Assembly: GCA_037176725.1 (NCBI GenBank)
Contig: JAZBRS010000049.1
Span: forward strand, 15,766,001-15,830,000
Length of the DNA stretch: 64,000 nt
Source: Posidonia oceanica
Taxonomy: Eukaryota > Streptophyta > Magnoliopsida > Alismatales > Posidoniaceae
Direction: 5' to 3'
Under the pieces are notes generated by a model. That model worked only from the letters and a program-made list of their open reading frames with translations, did no database searches and was not told where the DNA came from. The position numbers and the translations under genes were made by a program. Below are positions 32,700 through 42,258 of the stretch, one piece after another. The first letter of the stretch is position 1. Each line of letters opens with the position of its first letter.

Positions 32700-32905
32700 G
32701 CAAAGTGGTGAGTTAACGAACTCAACACCGGATAATGGGGTTATCGGCCCAAGGAGTTGACGGACTCTTCGCTGGATAGTTTGGGTTATCGGCCCTAGGA
32801 GTTGATGGACTCTTCGCCGGATAGTTTAGGTTATCGGCCCAAGGAGTTGACGGACTCTTCGTCGAATAGTTTGGGTTATCGGCCTAAGGAGAAAACGCCG
32901 GGCAT
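32700..32905. repeat. 43-bp tandem repeats with GATAR/YTATC hairpins, E10 3' domain
   Basis: Four copies of a unit containing GGATAGTTTGGGTTATCGGCC and AAGGAGTTGACGGACTCTTCG. The GATAG..TTATC part can pair, and the first copy is GATAA..TTATC. Related GATAG..CTATC hairpins occur at 33210-33230 and 33241-33262. Apparent ORFs here are by-products. Confidence 0.8.
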
Positions 32906-33540
32906 GGTGTCGGGTGCCGTCCAGGCAGTTTGGGTTACCAACCCACAAGAAAAAGAGAAAACGATACCGAGGCAACTAAAAAGATGCCCCTGGTATCGGG
33001 AAAGGGATACCAGGGGCAAGCGAAAAGGTCCTGGCATCGAAAAGGTGGCAGACATGTATGACGGGTGTCATCTGAGCAGTTAGGGCTGCCAGTCTAAGCA
33101 GACATTTTGACGGTTGTCGACCGAGCAGTTAGGGCTGCCAGCCCGAGCAAAAGGATCAAGACAGTATGACGGGTGTCATCCGAGCAATTTGGGCTGCCAG
33201 CCCGAAAAAGTGATAGTTTACGGTCCTATCAACCAGAAGCGATAGTTTATGGTCTTATCAACCGCAAGCGATGACGGGAACACCAAAAACACGAAAGTGG
33301 GGTAGAAGCTGCGAATGGGCCCGTGACAGTTTAGGAATGTCAGCCTAGAAGGGTGTGATACCACAGAGCGGCAAAAAAGATGCCCCTGGTATCAGGACTG
33401 ATATCAGGGGACAGCCGAAGCGACCTTGGCATCGAAAAGCGAAGAATAAGGACAAAATTGATGTGTTTGTCAAGCGAGTAGTTGGGGGTACCAGTCCGAC
33501 AGACATTTTGACAGTTGTCGACCGAGCAGTTAGGGCTGCC
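32905..33540. repeat. Mixed small hairpins (GGGCT/AGCCC triloops and CCTGGTATC stems), E10 3' domain
   Basis: A GCAGTTNGGGCTGCCAGCCC-like unit recurs near 32927, 33077, 33128, 33185, 33328, 33479 and 33527, and again at 33998. One copy is GGGTTACCAACCC, a paired change. A 9-bp stem, CCTGGTATC ... GATACCAGG, lies at 32989-33014, with a looser copy near 33385-33410. E12 has counterparts at 55515-55545 and 57280-57365. Confidence 0.75.
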
Positions 33541-33905
33541 TGCCCGAGCGAGGCTCCGAAGAGACACGCAAAAGAGGCTTGTCCTCATCCAGGGAACGAG
33601 GAGACAAGGCGAGTGAGGATCTGAAGAGACACGCAAAATAGGCTTGTCCTCGTCCAGGGAATGAGGAGACAAGGCAAGCGAGGCTCTGAAGAAACATGCA
33701 AAAGAGGCTTGTCCTCGTCCAGGGAATGAGGAGACAAGGCGAGCGAGACTCCGAAGAGACATGCAAAAGAGGCTTGTCCTCGTCTAGGGAACGAGGAGAC
33801 AAGGCAAGCGAGGCTCCGAAGAGACATGCAAAAGAGGCTTGTCCTCGTCCAGGGAATGAGGAGATAAGGCGAGCGAGGCTCCGAAGACACACGCAAAAAG
33901 AGGCT
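33540..33905. repeat. 62-bp tandem repeats, about 6 copies, E10 3' domain
   Basis: The unit includes GCGAGGCTCCGAAGAGACA, GCAAAAGAGGCTTGTCCTCG and TCCAGGGAATGAGGAGACAAG. The GCTTGTCCTCG part is the reverse complement of the CGAGGACAAGC unit that dominates the 3' domain of E12. CTCG..CGAG pairing is possible within each copy. The long Ser/Leu/Arg ORFs on the minus strand are artefacts of a unit that keeps frames open. Confidence 0.88.
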
Positions 33906-34050
33906 GAAATATGATAAGTTTCGGACTTACCGACCGCGAAAATAACAGGAATACCAAAACCTAGAGGTTTAGCAGAGGTCTGTAGATGGTCCCGTGATAG
34001 TTAGGGTTGTCAGCCTGATGGGAAAAAAGGATCTAGTTGGAGGGCAGAAA
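33906..34050. other. Short spacer between E10 repeat arrays
   Basis: Non-repetitive apart from one GGGTTGTCAGCCT hairpin unit near 34003. No gene. Confidence 0.5.
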
Positions 34051-34860
34051 GGCGAGTTTGTCAACTGGGACGCAACTGGAGGCAAACCGCAGGAGAGGAT
34101 AGCAAATTTGTCATCTGGGACGCAACCAGAGACAAATCACAAGGAGAGGATAGCAGATTTGTCATCCGGAACACAACCAGAGACAAAAAGCAAGATGGGA
34201 TAGCGAATTTGTCATCCGAGATGCAATCGGAGACAAACCGCAAGACAAAGATAGCGAAACTGTCATCCGGGACGCAACTGGAGACAAACCACTGGAGAAA
34301 GATAGCAAATCTATCACCCGAGACGCAACCGGAGACAGACCGCAAGGCAGGAAAGCAAAAATGTCATCTGAGACGCAACCGGAGACAAACCGCGGGAGAG
34401 GATAGCAGATTTGTCATCCGAGACGCAATCGGAGACAAACCATAAAGCAAGATAGTGAATTTATCATCCGGGACGCAACTGGAGACAAACCGCGGGAAAG
34501 ATAGCTAATTTGTCATCCGAGACGCAATCGGAGACAAACCGCAAGGCAAAGAAGCGAATCTGTCACCCAGGACGCAACCGGAGACAAGCCACGAGGCAAA
34601 GGAGTGAATCTCTCACCTGGGACGCAATTGGAGACAAACCGCGAAGCAAGGGAGCGAATCTGTCACTCGGGACGCAACCGGAGACAAACTGCAAGGCAAG
34701 GGAGCGAATCTGTCACCCGAGACGCAACCGGAGACAAACTGCAGGAAAGGATAGCAGACTTGTCATCTGGGACGCAACCGGAGACAAACCGCAAGGCAGG
34801 AAAGCAAATCTGTCTTCCGGGACGCAACCGGAGACAAACCGCTGGGGAGAATAGCGAGGC
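34051..34860. repeat. 50-bp tandem stem-loop array, 16 copies, E10 3' domain
   Basis: Each unit reads TTTGTCATCCGGGACGCAAC then CGGAGACAAACCGC, spaced by AAGGCAAAGATAGCGAA-like sequence. It can fold with TTTGTC pairing to GACAAA and CCGG to CCGG around GACGCAA. Stem variants pair in several copies: CTGG with CCAG (34110s), CCGA with TCGG (34210s, 34410s, 34510s), CCGG with CCGG. A minority contain an A-C mismatch. Open frames across the array are repeat artefacts. Confidence 0.88.
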
Positions 34861-36130
34861 GATATCAAGGGACAAATGAGATGCCCCTGGTATCGAGACA
34901 CAGAAAGGTTCGCTACGTGAGCGAACGAGACAAAAGGAGATGCAAAAGCAAGGGGGCCAAGTTGACTAGTTTAGCCGAAGGAAGTCTGCCGGGGAGTCTG
35001 GTCTGTAGGTGCCCCTGGACCGCTGCTGCTGAGTGCTGGCTAAGGCACTAGATGATGCTTGTTTATTGATGCTCACCTCTAAAGGCAGGTTGGTTTGTTG
35101 CTGTCTGCTTGCTGTCCATGCCTGATGCTTGTGGGACATAGGTGATCTGCAGTGCTGTACTGAACTTGTAGCCGTGCTGGGGCAGCGGATCTGTTTCCTG
35201 ATGGAGGATGCAGGGTTTGTGCTGTGGGCTGTCACAAGTCCATTCTGAGAGTGCTCTGATATGCGTGCCCTGACCAGGAAGCAATCGACATGCCTCTGGC
35301 CGGAAGAAGTTGGAGTTGATCCTGCGAGGTTATGCATAAACAGGCAAGTGTTGCAAGTGTTCGAGCAAAATGATTGATTATTAGAGGTTTTTATTTGTCT
35401 GCCCTCAGTTATGTTGGAAAGCATTTATGCCTGCTGAAAGGAGGAGGAAACCCTCGACTCAAATGACCCTACCAAGACTCACAAGTTGTGGGTGGCTCTC
35501 TTTGGTGGGTGATGACGCTCAAGCTCTCAGTGGGTGATGGATCGGGCTTCGTGCCAAACTCTTTTGGGCCCTACACCTGCTCTTTTGAGATTTTCTCATT
35601 CTTACTCTCTCATAGACGCTTGGGTTCGCTCTATCCTTGATTTGGAGGTAAATAGGCGCCTGGTCTGGGCTGGAGGCTTTTGCTGCAGGAAGGGGTGGTT
35701 AGTCCCTCTAGAGATGGGGGGTTGTCCAAGCACATGCTCCGACTCTTCTCCAAGGTGTGGTGGGGATAGAGCTAATCCGCACATCCCTCTCCTGGGCTGA
35801 CTTCTGTCTTCGTCTTCTGTCTGCATGTTTTTCTTTCATGCCCTTGCGAATTTGTATTCTTTTTAGGCCTACTCTCTCAATCGCCTTAACATTTTCTTCT
35901 TCCTCTAGGAGGTGCAGGCCCCGCACGGAGTTTGGACACTTCGTCCTACTCTTGATAGATGGTGGCTTTCTCACTTACCTGGTCATCTAGGTAGTGACAA
36001 ATGAGAAGGGATGACTCTCTCCTTCCAGCAGGCTTGCTCTTCCGATTTCCTCATCGGGCCAATGATTGGCATGCAAGATGTTTTTTGCTTTTAGGTTTTC
36101 TGGTTTTTTGTGTTTGCTTTTTTATTTTTT
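34861..36130 (-). other. E10 3' untranslated region corresponding to sequence after integrase in E12
   Basis: By eye the minus strand matches E12 in order. The A-rich run and GATGARGAAATCGG (36045-36130) match E12 52455-52550. The CTGCACCTCCT..GGAG..AAAATGTTA segment (about 35875-35920) matches E12 52665-52695, and the AGCAGGCATAAA segment (about 35425-35440) matches E12 53393-53405. The DUF7745-like ORF of E12 has no counterpart. No gene is supported; the small ORFs on both strands lack domains. Confidence 0.6.
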
Positions 36131-36434
36131 TTGACTTTTTCAGTTTTTCTGAAAGAAAGGAATGCAAGAAAAGAAACAGGCAAAGGATACGACACTGGTC
36201 CCCATTGTTTGCTGCTTTCTGCTGTTGATTGCTTTGGCAGTACTGTTACAGTCGTTGAGATTGCTACTGCTTGTGCTGCTGTTAGGATCTAGGGTTTGGT
36301 GCTTGCAGACTCGGGTCAGTGCTCGGCAGACAGGCGAGATCTCTAAGCCGGGCCCTGCACGAACAAGGCTAGGAAAAAAAGCAGAAGAGATCAAATCGAT
36401 GTGATCTGAAGGATCCATCGAGGAAGGGCTAGAA
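36131..36434 (-). other. Junction of gag end to 3' region in E10
   Basis: The segment links the end of the gag frame to sequence that follows integrase in E12, so protease, reverse transcriptase, RNase H and integrase are absent. It contains a Ser/Thr-rich stretch of open frame without a known domain. Confidence 0.5.
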
Positions 36435-38636
36435 TCAGCAAGGATGGGAGCAAGGAAATAGACCCCCGAGGTCCCAGGAATCCTCGGAGCTTGCAGGCTC
36501 AAGCAAGGAAAGGCTGGCTACACTAGGGTGTGTAGGTGCAGGTGTGTGCATTGCCTCCTGTGGATTGACAACGAGGACCTCGTTGTCAATCAGGTTCTGA
36601 ATAACATCCCGAAGAGTGTGGCAATTATCAGTCGAGTGCCCCGTGGCTCGATGATAATCGCAGTATGTGCTCGTATCATACCACCGTGGAAGAGGGTTCG
36701 GTGGCGGACGAGTTTCCGGGAGTCTCAGAAATGGTACAACCTGAGGAAAGACAGCGCTCAGCGGCTCACCAAGTGGGGCGAAGTCGCTTTCAGCGCGGTG
36801 GCCTTGTCTCTGCTTAGGCTGTTGTCCTTGCTGAGCTGGTACGACGTGGTGCACCAGCTCAACGGTGGCAGTGCTCTGTGTAGTGTGTGCAAAACTATGT
36901 GCAGATGCGAGCTGAACAGGGCTGGGCTGACTCTCTGCAAGGGAAGGCTCTGCAGGAGAAACAATGCAAGCAACGATCGGCTTCTTGTGGTAGCTGATGT
37001 CGGAGTCGTTGTTGCCCTTGTTGCTACTATTGTTGGAGGCGGTAGCTTGCTTCGCATATTCAGTGAGTGCAGGGAAGTTCCCACTCCGCAGTGATCTCTC
37101 CACGCGAGCGCCAGCTCGGGTCAGCGATGCAAAACTAGGGACAGGCTGGATGCTAAGCAGTCCCCCAATCGCTGGTTGCGCTCCCCTGGTGATGATCTCA
37201 ATAGACTCCTCCTTCTAGGGTCTATCTTTGACCTGGGAGGCCAAGGTGCGCCAGCGATCGACATACTCCCCGAATGTTTCATGGGGCTTCTGCTAAAGAG
37301 TGACAAGATTCTCGTGCTTAGGGATCAAGTCAAGGTTGAAGGAATGTTGTTCCATGAGCACTTGGGAAAGGTCGCCCCAAGTCTTGACGGTAGCCATGTC
37401 AAGTGATATGAACCACTTAAGAGCAGGGCCTGTCAGACTTTTCTGGAACAAGCGAATCAGCAACCGATCATCATGCTGGAGGTGGACGAGGTCGCTGCAG
37501 TACGCCTTCAGATGGGAGATTGGGCAGCCTCTACCATTGTATTTTTCAAATTCCGGGATGCAGAAGTTCGCAGGGAGTATCGCCTCTGGGAAGTAGCAGA
37601 GGTCCTGGAATTGGTAGGACAGGCGGTCCTGGCCTTGCACTTGACGTAGTGCTCTCTCTAGATCACCGATCCTGGTCAGGAGGGCGTCTGAGGTTGCTGT
37701 TGTCGAGACTGGTGCAATTGAGGCAGGGACTGCGTATGCTGTGTGGGTCGCGCGAAAGCGCTCCTCTGGATCCACCATCACGCCACCTGGTGTCAAGGCG
37801 TGAGGACCAGCATACTCGTGCGAGGGTGTAAAGTGTGGTGATATGTATGTAGGAGCCTGAATATTCTGATGCAAAGGGGATGATTAAAAGGCATGCTGTG
37901 CAGTGTGTTGTGCAGTGTATGGGAGCTGCAGCTGTTGCACCGGTATGGTTCCGGGCAGCGGGCTTAGGAGATGCTACGCTCCTGCCAATCCGGGGAATTG
38001 GCCACCAAATGACGGAGTTGCATGCTGTGCATAGTGTTGTGTAAGTGCAGCAGGCCGATAATGCGCCCCCATTGTCGAAGCTGTGAGGAGCTGGGGTGGT
38101 GGTAAGGGCAGAAGTGCAGTGTGGTGAGCCTGCCAAACTATAGAGGGCTGCATCAGAACCTCAGGGGTCAAGAGAGGATAACGAAAAGAAGGAGCAGGAC
38201 CAGAAGAAAGGGCCATGCCTTGCAACCTCTGGGTCGTAGCCCACAGATGTTGCTCTCGCATGGCAGAAGACTCGTTGACTAACGAGTCGAGATGTAAAGG
38301 TATGGCTGCCGAAGGGGGCACGAAAACAAAAGAGCTAAGAGGGACAGACCCTACAATTGAAGTAGTCGCAGCCGGCTGAGTTCCTGAAACAGGAAAGCCC
38401 AAGGAAGGGGCGGGAGGCAGGGTATCCAGAGCCCGAGTGGTGGTCACCGCGACAGAATCAGTGACGGGCTCCAGACCGGCTAGGACCTGCGGTTCCACTG
38501 TGGTATGCAGAGGATCGTCATGCAACCGGAAATGGAATGCATGAAAAGAAGGGGAAGCTGCAGCAGTAGGAGGGACCGAAGTCGAAAACTCCTCTAGTGC
38601 AACAGAAGCAAGAGGCTCGCTGGCATGTTGAGCCAT
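36435..38636 (-). pseudogene. gag: E10 gag with stops (the only protein gene of the element)
   Basis: A minus-strand frame runs from the SAMAQ-type ATG at 38636 to 36435 without frameshift, interrupted by stops at 37974 and 37293 (both TAG) and others near 37884 and 37214. The Pro/Ala-rich N-terminal region (to about 37720) is followed by the capsid-like domain (YQFQDLCYFPEA, YNGRGCP, LKWF, FGEYVDRW; 37650-37240), an Asn/Ser/His-rich linker, and a zinc-knuckle-like CDYHRATGHSTDNC (about 36665-36620). Gag is full length relative to E12, and the frame is the best preserved of the gag copies here. Because no pol exists, the element would need proteins from another element such as E12. Confidence 0.88.
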
Positions 38637-39783
38637 GGCTGATCGTGAGCGGGTAAGGATAGGGCTGTGGCGAAAAGAAGGCGCACGAGTCCTAGGATGA
38701 GCTATCATCGAAGCGACGGAATAACCTGGAAAGAGAGGGAGACCACGGGGAGCTGCTTGGGACAGAGACGCTCGAGTTCCGACTGAGGACCTCGCACCTA
38801 CCTGTAACAGGCAAAACAACAGGTTAGAAACCTGGACATCGACGCAATGCAAATTTTTATGGTGGTATGAATGGCACACAATGCAGACGCAAGTCCTAAT
38901 ATGTGCTCTCTCACCATGTATGTCCTGAGTAGGCTGAATACTCGGACAACCTCACAAGGGTATGGGTTTATTGACTCTAGGTCAGAAAAATAGGTCCCGC
39001 CTTCCTCTTATCCTAGCTGAAGCTAAGGGTAAAAGAGAGATGAGTGGTGACTTCATAGGTCATGTCTCCTGCGGTAGCAGTAAGTGTGTACCTCTACAAA
39101 CATTGACGTGACCCTGGACAAGGGGGAATAGACTAGCCGATCGTCCCACGTCGAAGCCATAGAACGAGAGACTAGACCTATCCTTTTCAGACTGGTAGGT
39201 GGACTCAGATGAGAAGATGTATGCTTTCTAAAATGTTCATTCATGCAAGAATGCTTTGATGTTTTTTTACTTGCTTTTTATTTAGCCAAAGGGGAAAGGA
39301 TGCAAGTTTGGCTCTAGTTATGCCTAAATGTTGTTACTTGGCTTTATTTGTTGCTTTTAAATTAAGCCAGGGGGGATGCAGATATGTCTCTAATGTCTTA
39401 GGCATGGCAAATGCAAAGGGGAAAGAAACAGTGAATCATGGCTTGCAAACAACATACAACAAGGCAAAAGGCATATGCATGGCATGTGCGAATGTGTTGT
39501 GTGCATGATAGTGAAAAGAAGCATTCATCACATCAAAAGGTATGTTGCAAAAATATGTGCATGTGGTGGCATGGCATAAGTGTGCAGGTAAGCAATCACC
39601 ACTCAAGAGGCAAGTAAGCATGGCAATAAGCGAGCAATTAAGCATGAATTAAGCATGATAAAGCAAGCAAAGATAGCATAAGCGTAAATGCAAGCAAAGA
39701 TAAGGCAAGCATAAGCATAAATGCAAGCAAAGAGCAAAAAACCGAGCAAGCAAGAAAGCCAAACGAAAGCCGGAGTCTGATTA
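38637..39783 (-). other. E10 leader
   Basis: Non-coding sequence between the primer site and gag, with the leader core shared with E6, E9 and E12 (about 38940-39200 in reverse). A splice acceptor lies at 38803 (minus strand CTGTTACAG then GTAGGTGCG). Repeated AAGCAAGCAAAGATA-type units occur at 39650-39760. Confidence 0.75.
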
Positions 39784-39801
39784 TCCCCAGCGGAGTCGCC
39801 A
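39784..39801 (-). promoter_or_regulatory. tRNA-Arg-type primer-binding site of E10
   Basis: Minus strand TGGCGACTCCGCTGGGGA, identical to the E9 site, three bases from the LTR end at 39805. Confidence 0.92.
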
Positions 39802-39804
39802 GCC

Positions 39805-39850
39805 TGTGAATATGCCTTTTCTCTTTTTAGGTTCGGACCAGAGAGGGTCC
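39805..39850 (-). mobile_element. E10: 46-bp remnant of the 5' LTR
   Basis: Identical over 46 bases to the end of the 3' LTR (30351-30396 region) and adjacent to the primer site, which proves the element's orientation and limits. The rest of this LTR was separated by insertion of E11. Confidence 0.92.
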
Positions 39851-39902
39851 TGTAGTAATCCTGAAATTCTGATCATCCATGCACGATGCCAAAGCTCGCG
39901 TG
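39851..39902 (-). mobile_element. E11: 3' tip of an E8-like LTR
   Basis: Minus strand ends in ATTACTACA at 39851 and includes the terminal block (CATGCACGATGCCAAAGCTCGCG on the plus strand, compare 18868-18890 in E8). It is interrupted at 39902 by E12. The remaining E11 sequence is probably 60874-61557. Confidence 0.8.
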
Positions 39903-42239
39903 TGTAGACACCCCATTCTGACAGCCAGGAAGTTGGTTGTTCTCTTTTGCAGGCTCGTGTGTGGACTCTGAAATGGCATCCCTTTTTCAACCCCTTTTTC
40001 TAACCCATTTCTAAACCCAAAACCTTGCCCAAACCCAGGAGCCCTAACCTAAGCTATTTGCACATTTTACAACCCTCCTAGGCCCAAGCCCAAGCCCATT
40101 TGTAGCTTATGCCACCTGAGTGTGTTGGACGCCCTCTGGTCTGGCGTCCAACGACTCGAGGGCAATAGCGGTTGCTCTGCCCCCTCCAGCTCATCGCCCG
40201 TCCAATCCCGTGCCTCCCCGCACTTACTACCCGTCCCTTCCTTCGCTCCATGCCATCCACTACCTTCCAAGCTTGAGTAACTACCTATCCCCTCCATATC
40301 AGTCCAAAACCCACCCTCTAAGCTCTCTCTGATAGGCCTGATTTCTGCCGCTCGTGTCAGCCACTGCCTCGCCTTCGCCGGCCTCCTGCCAATGCCCACG
40401 CCCTCCTCTGACATTCCACATGGACCTCACACACTCACCCACACCTGCCAAAGCCAGAATTTGGCCTGCAACACCTCTGCCAACACAAGAACCCATGCAG
40501 CATTTGCACAAAACCGCAAGTTCAACCCTTTGCCACAGTCACCACACAGAGCTGAGAAGAGAATTGTCACCTCCAGAGCATAGAAGCGACTCCCCTCTTC
40601 ATCTGAAACCCGTTGCTAGCCTCTCTGGTGCTCCGAGCTGCCCAGACAACCTCGCCGAAGTTGCTGCCGCAACACACCTGCAACTCCGATGAATGAGGTG
40701 AAGCCGCCGGTCCAGACCGTCAAAACGGTAAGCCCCTATTCCACTGGGTCTTGCATGCATAGTAGAGCGTTCACATGCATTTTTACAAGTTTTTTGAATC
40801 CCAACGACCTAGTTGCGTCTTCAACCTGGCACAGGCTGTAGGTAAGGTCTAAGTTGTTTTTAAGGCTTCCCATGTTTGCTTGCTTGCCCCATGCTCAACC
40901 CCAGTAACCCAAATGCATGATTCCTATTCTCATTTATCACTTGTATGCTCCCTTCTCTCCTCTATCTTCTGTTCTGTGTTGGACGCCAGCCACTCTGGCG
41001 TTTAACGTTGGACGTCCAGCCTACAGGCGTCGAACAACTTGCTACCTTGAATCCTTGATTCTGGCATGCTCCTGGCTTTGATTCCTCTTCTAATCTTCTG
41101 TTAGGTTAGATTTGCATGTCAGGTACCCATTTAGCTGCATATCTGCATCTGTACTGCATCCATATATTTAGAATGCATGGTTTTCCAAAATTTGCATGTT
41201 GTCTGCCTGCAGCAGGTGTTGGACGCCAGCTCTGCTAGCATCCAACGTTGGATGTTGGTGTTTCCAACGTCCAACACTTGCAGATGGCTGATCGTCGTTT
41301 TAAAGCGTAGATTTTGTTTCGCTCGCTGTTTTCTGTGCTTTATTGTTTCTTTGGCTTGCTGCAACCCCAATGCATGTTACCCACCCCTTTGTTTTGATTT
41401 TGCATCCCGCTTTGCCTCGTTTTCCGCACTTTGCCCCGCTTTCTACATTTTCCATCGCATTTCCGCTCTACTGCATAGTTTTCCGCCCCCCACTGCATTG
41501 CTTTCTGCCTTTTGTACCGTTTTCCATGCCTTGCATGGTTTTTCGCATTTTCGCACCGTTTTCCGCACCTGCTTTGCTTTATCGCTCGCATGTCGCTTGC
41601 ATTGCTTGGTTTCCTCGCCGTTTTGTTTTATCGCTTGCATCTGCATATAGGGCCGTGATGCTTACTGCTTAGGAGTTCTCACGAACCAGGGTTTGCCCAG
41701 TTCGGAACACTAGCAGCGCGGCTGAGCACATAGATAGCACGTTTATTTCCAATGCATAGTAGGTAAGCATTTATGGCATTTAGGCATTAGGCTAGCAGTT
41801 CCCTGCATTAGCGCGAGATTGCCTAAGAAAGACCAACTCTCGGACGTATCGGGGTGCCTAACACCTTCCCCGTGCGTAATAGGAGTCCCTGCCCTTTCTC
41901 CTGGCTCGCATCGACCTTTCCTTTATCCTAGGCTTGAGTCATAGCATAGCATAGCATAGCATAGTATAGCATAGCTTAGCTCAGCATTGCATTCCTTTGC
42001 CCCTCCTTGCATCTGGTTTTGCATGTCTTTTCATGCTTAACCTCTGGTTTTCCTTGTCTTCCAATTCAATAGACCCGGTGGCGACTCCGAATTGTCTTAT
42101 CGTTTGTTTCCTTTTCTTTTGCCAGCGTTTCCGAGCCGAGTTCTACCCTCAGATCCAACCGCATATAGTGAGCCTATTTTGATTGGTGCACGCAAGCTTT
42201 GGTAACGTGCATGGACGATTAGAATTCAAGATTACTACA
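39903..42239 (+). mobile_element. E12: 5' LTR (2337 bp)
   Basis: Starts TGTAGACACCCC and ends TTACTACA, with the primer site one base beyond. It carries the GTTGGACGC hairpins (40124-40152, 40978-41035, 41218-41275), a splice donor ACGGTAAGCC (40725-40734), the GTTC/GAAC block (41650-41740), invariant box (41850-41895), an ATAGC run (about 41939-41980) and the primer-site-like GGTGGCGACTCC (about 42077-42088). Compared with the 3' LTR it lacks 952 bp (after 40800) and one 29-bp hairpin; otherwise the two align closely, with mostly C/T and G/A differences. Confidence 0.95.
40124..41275. repeat. GTTGGACGC hairpins in the E12 5' LTR
   Basis: There is one single hairpin (40124-40152) and two double cassettes (40978-41006 plus 41007-41035; 41218-41246 plus 41247-41275). 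Each hairpin is 29 bases: a 9-base arm, about 11 variable bases, and the complementary arm. The second and third cassettes correspond to 59841-59898 and 60081-60138 of the 3' LTR. Confidence 0.92.
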
Positions 42240-42240
42240 G

Positions 42241-42258
42241 TGGCGACTCCACTGGGGA
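42241..42258 (+). promoter_or_regulatory. tRNA-Arg-type primer-binding site of E12
   Basis: TGGCGACTCCACTGGGGA, as in E6, one base after the LTR. Confidence 0.92.

Noticed and set aside
33340..34901. Repetitive Ser/Leu/Arg ORFs on the minus strand and Thr/Arg ORFs on the plus strand
   Set aside because: They are translations of the 62-bp and 50-bp tandem arrays of E10, without a start context or known domain.
35534..36228. ORFs between E10 repeats and gag as captured host genes
   Set aside because: The same stretch aligns by eye with non-coding sequence after integrase in E12, where the frames are not kept.
40354..40692. 112-codon ORF in the E12 LTR, also present in the 3' LTR (58256-58604)
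   Set aside because: Both copies lie in the presumed leader exon and are LTR duplicates; no domain. Possibly an upstream ORF, but nothing supports translation.
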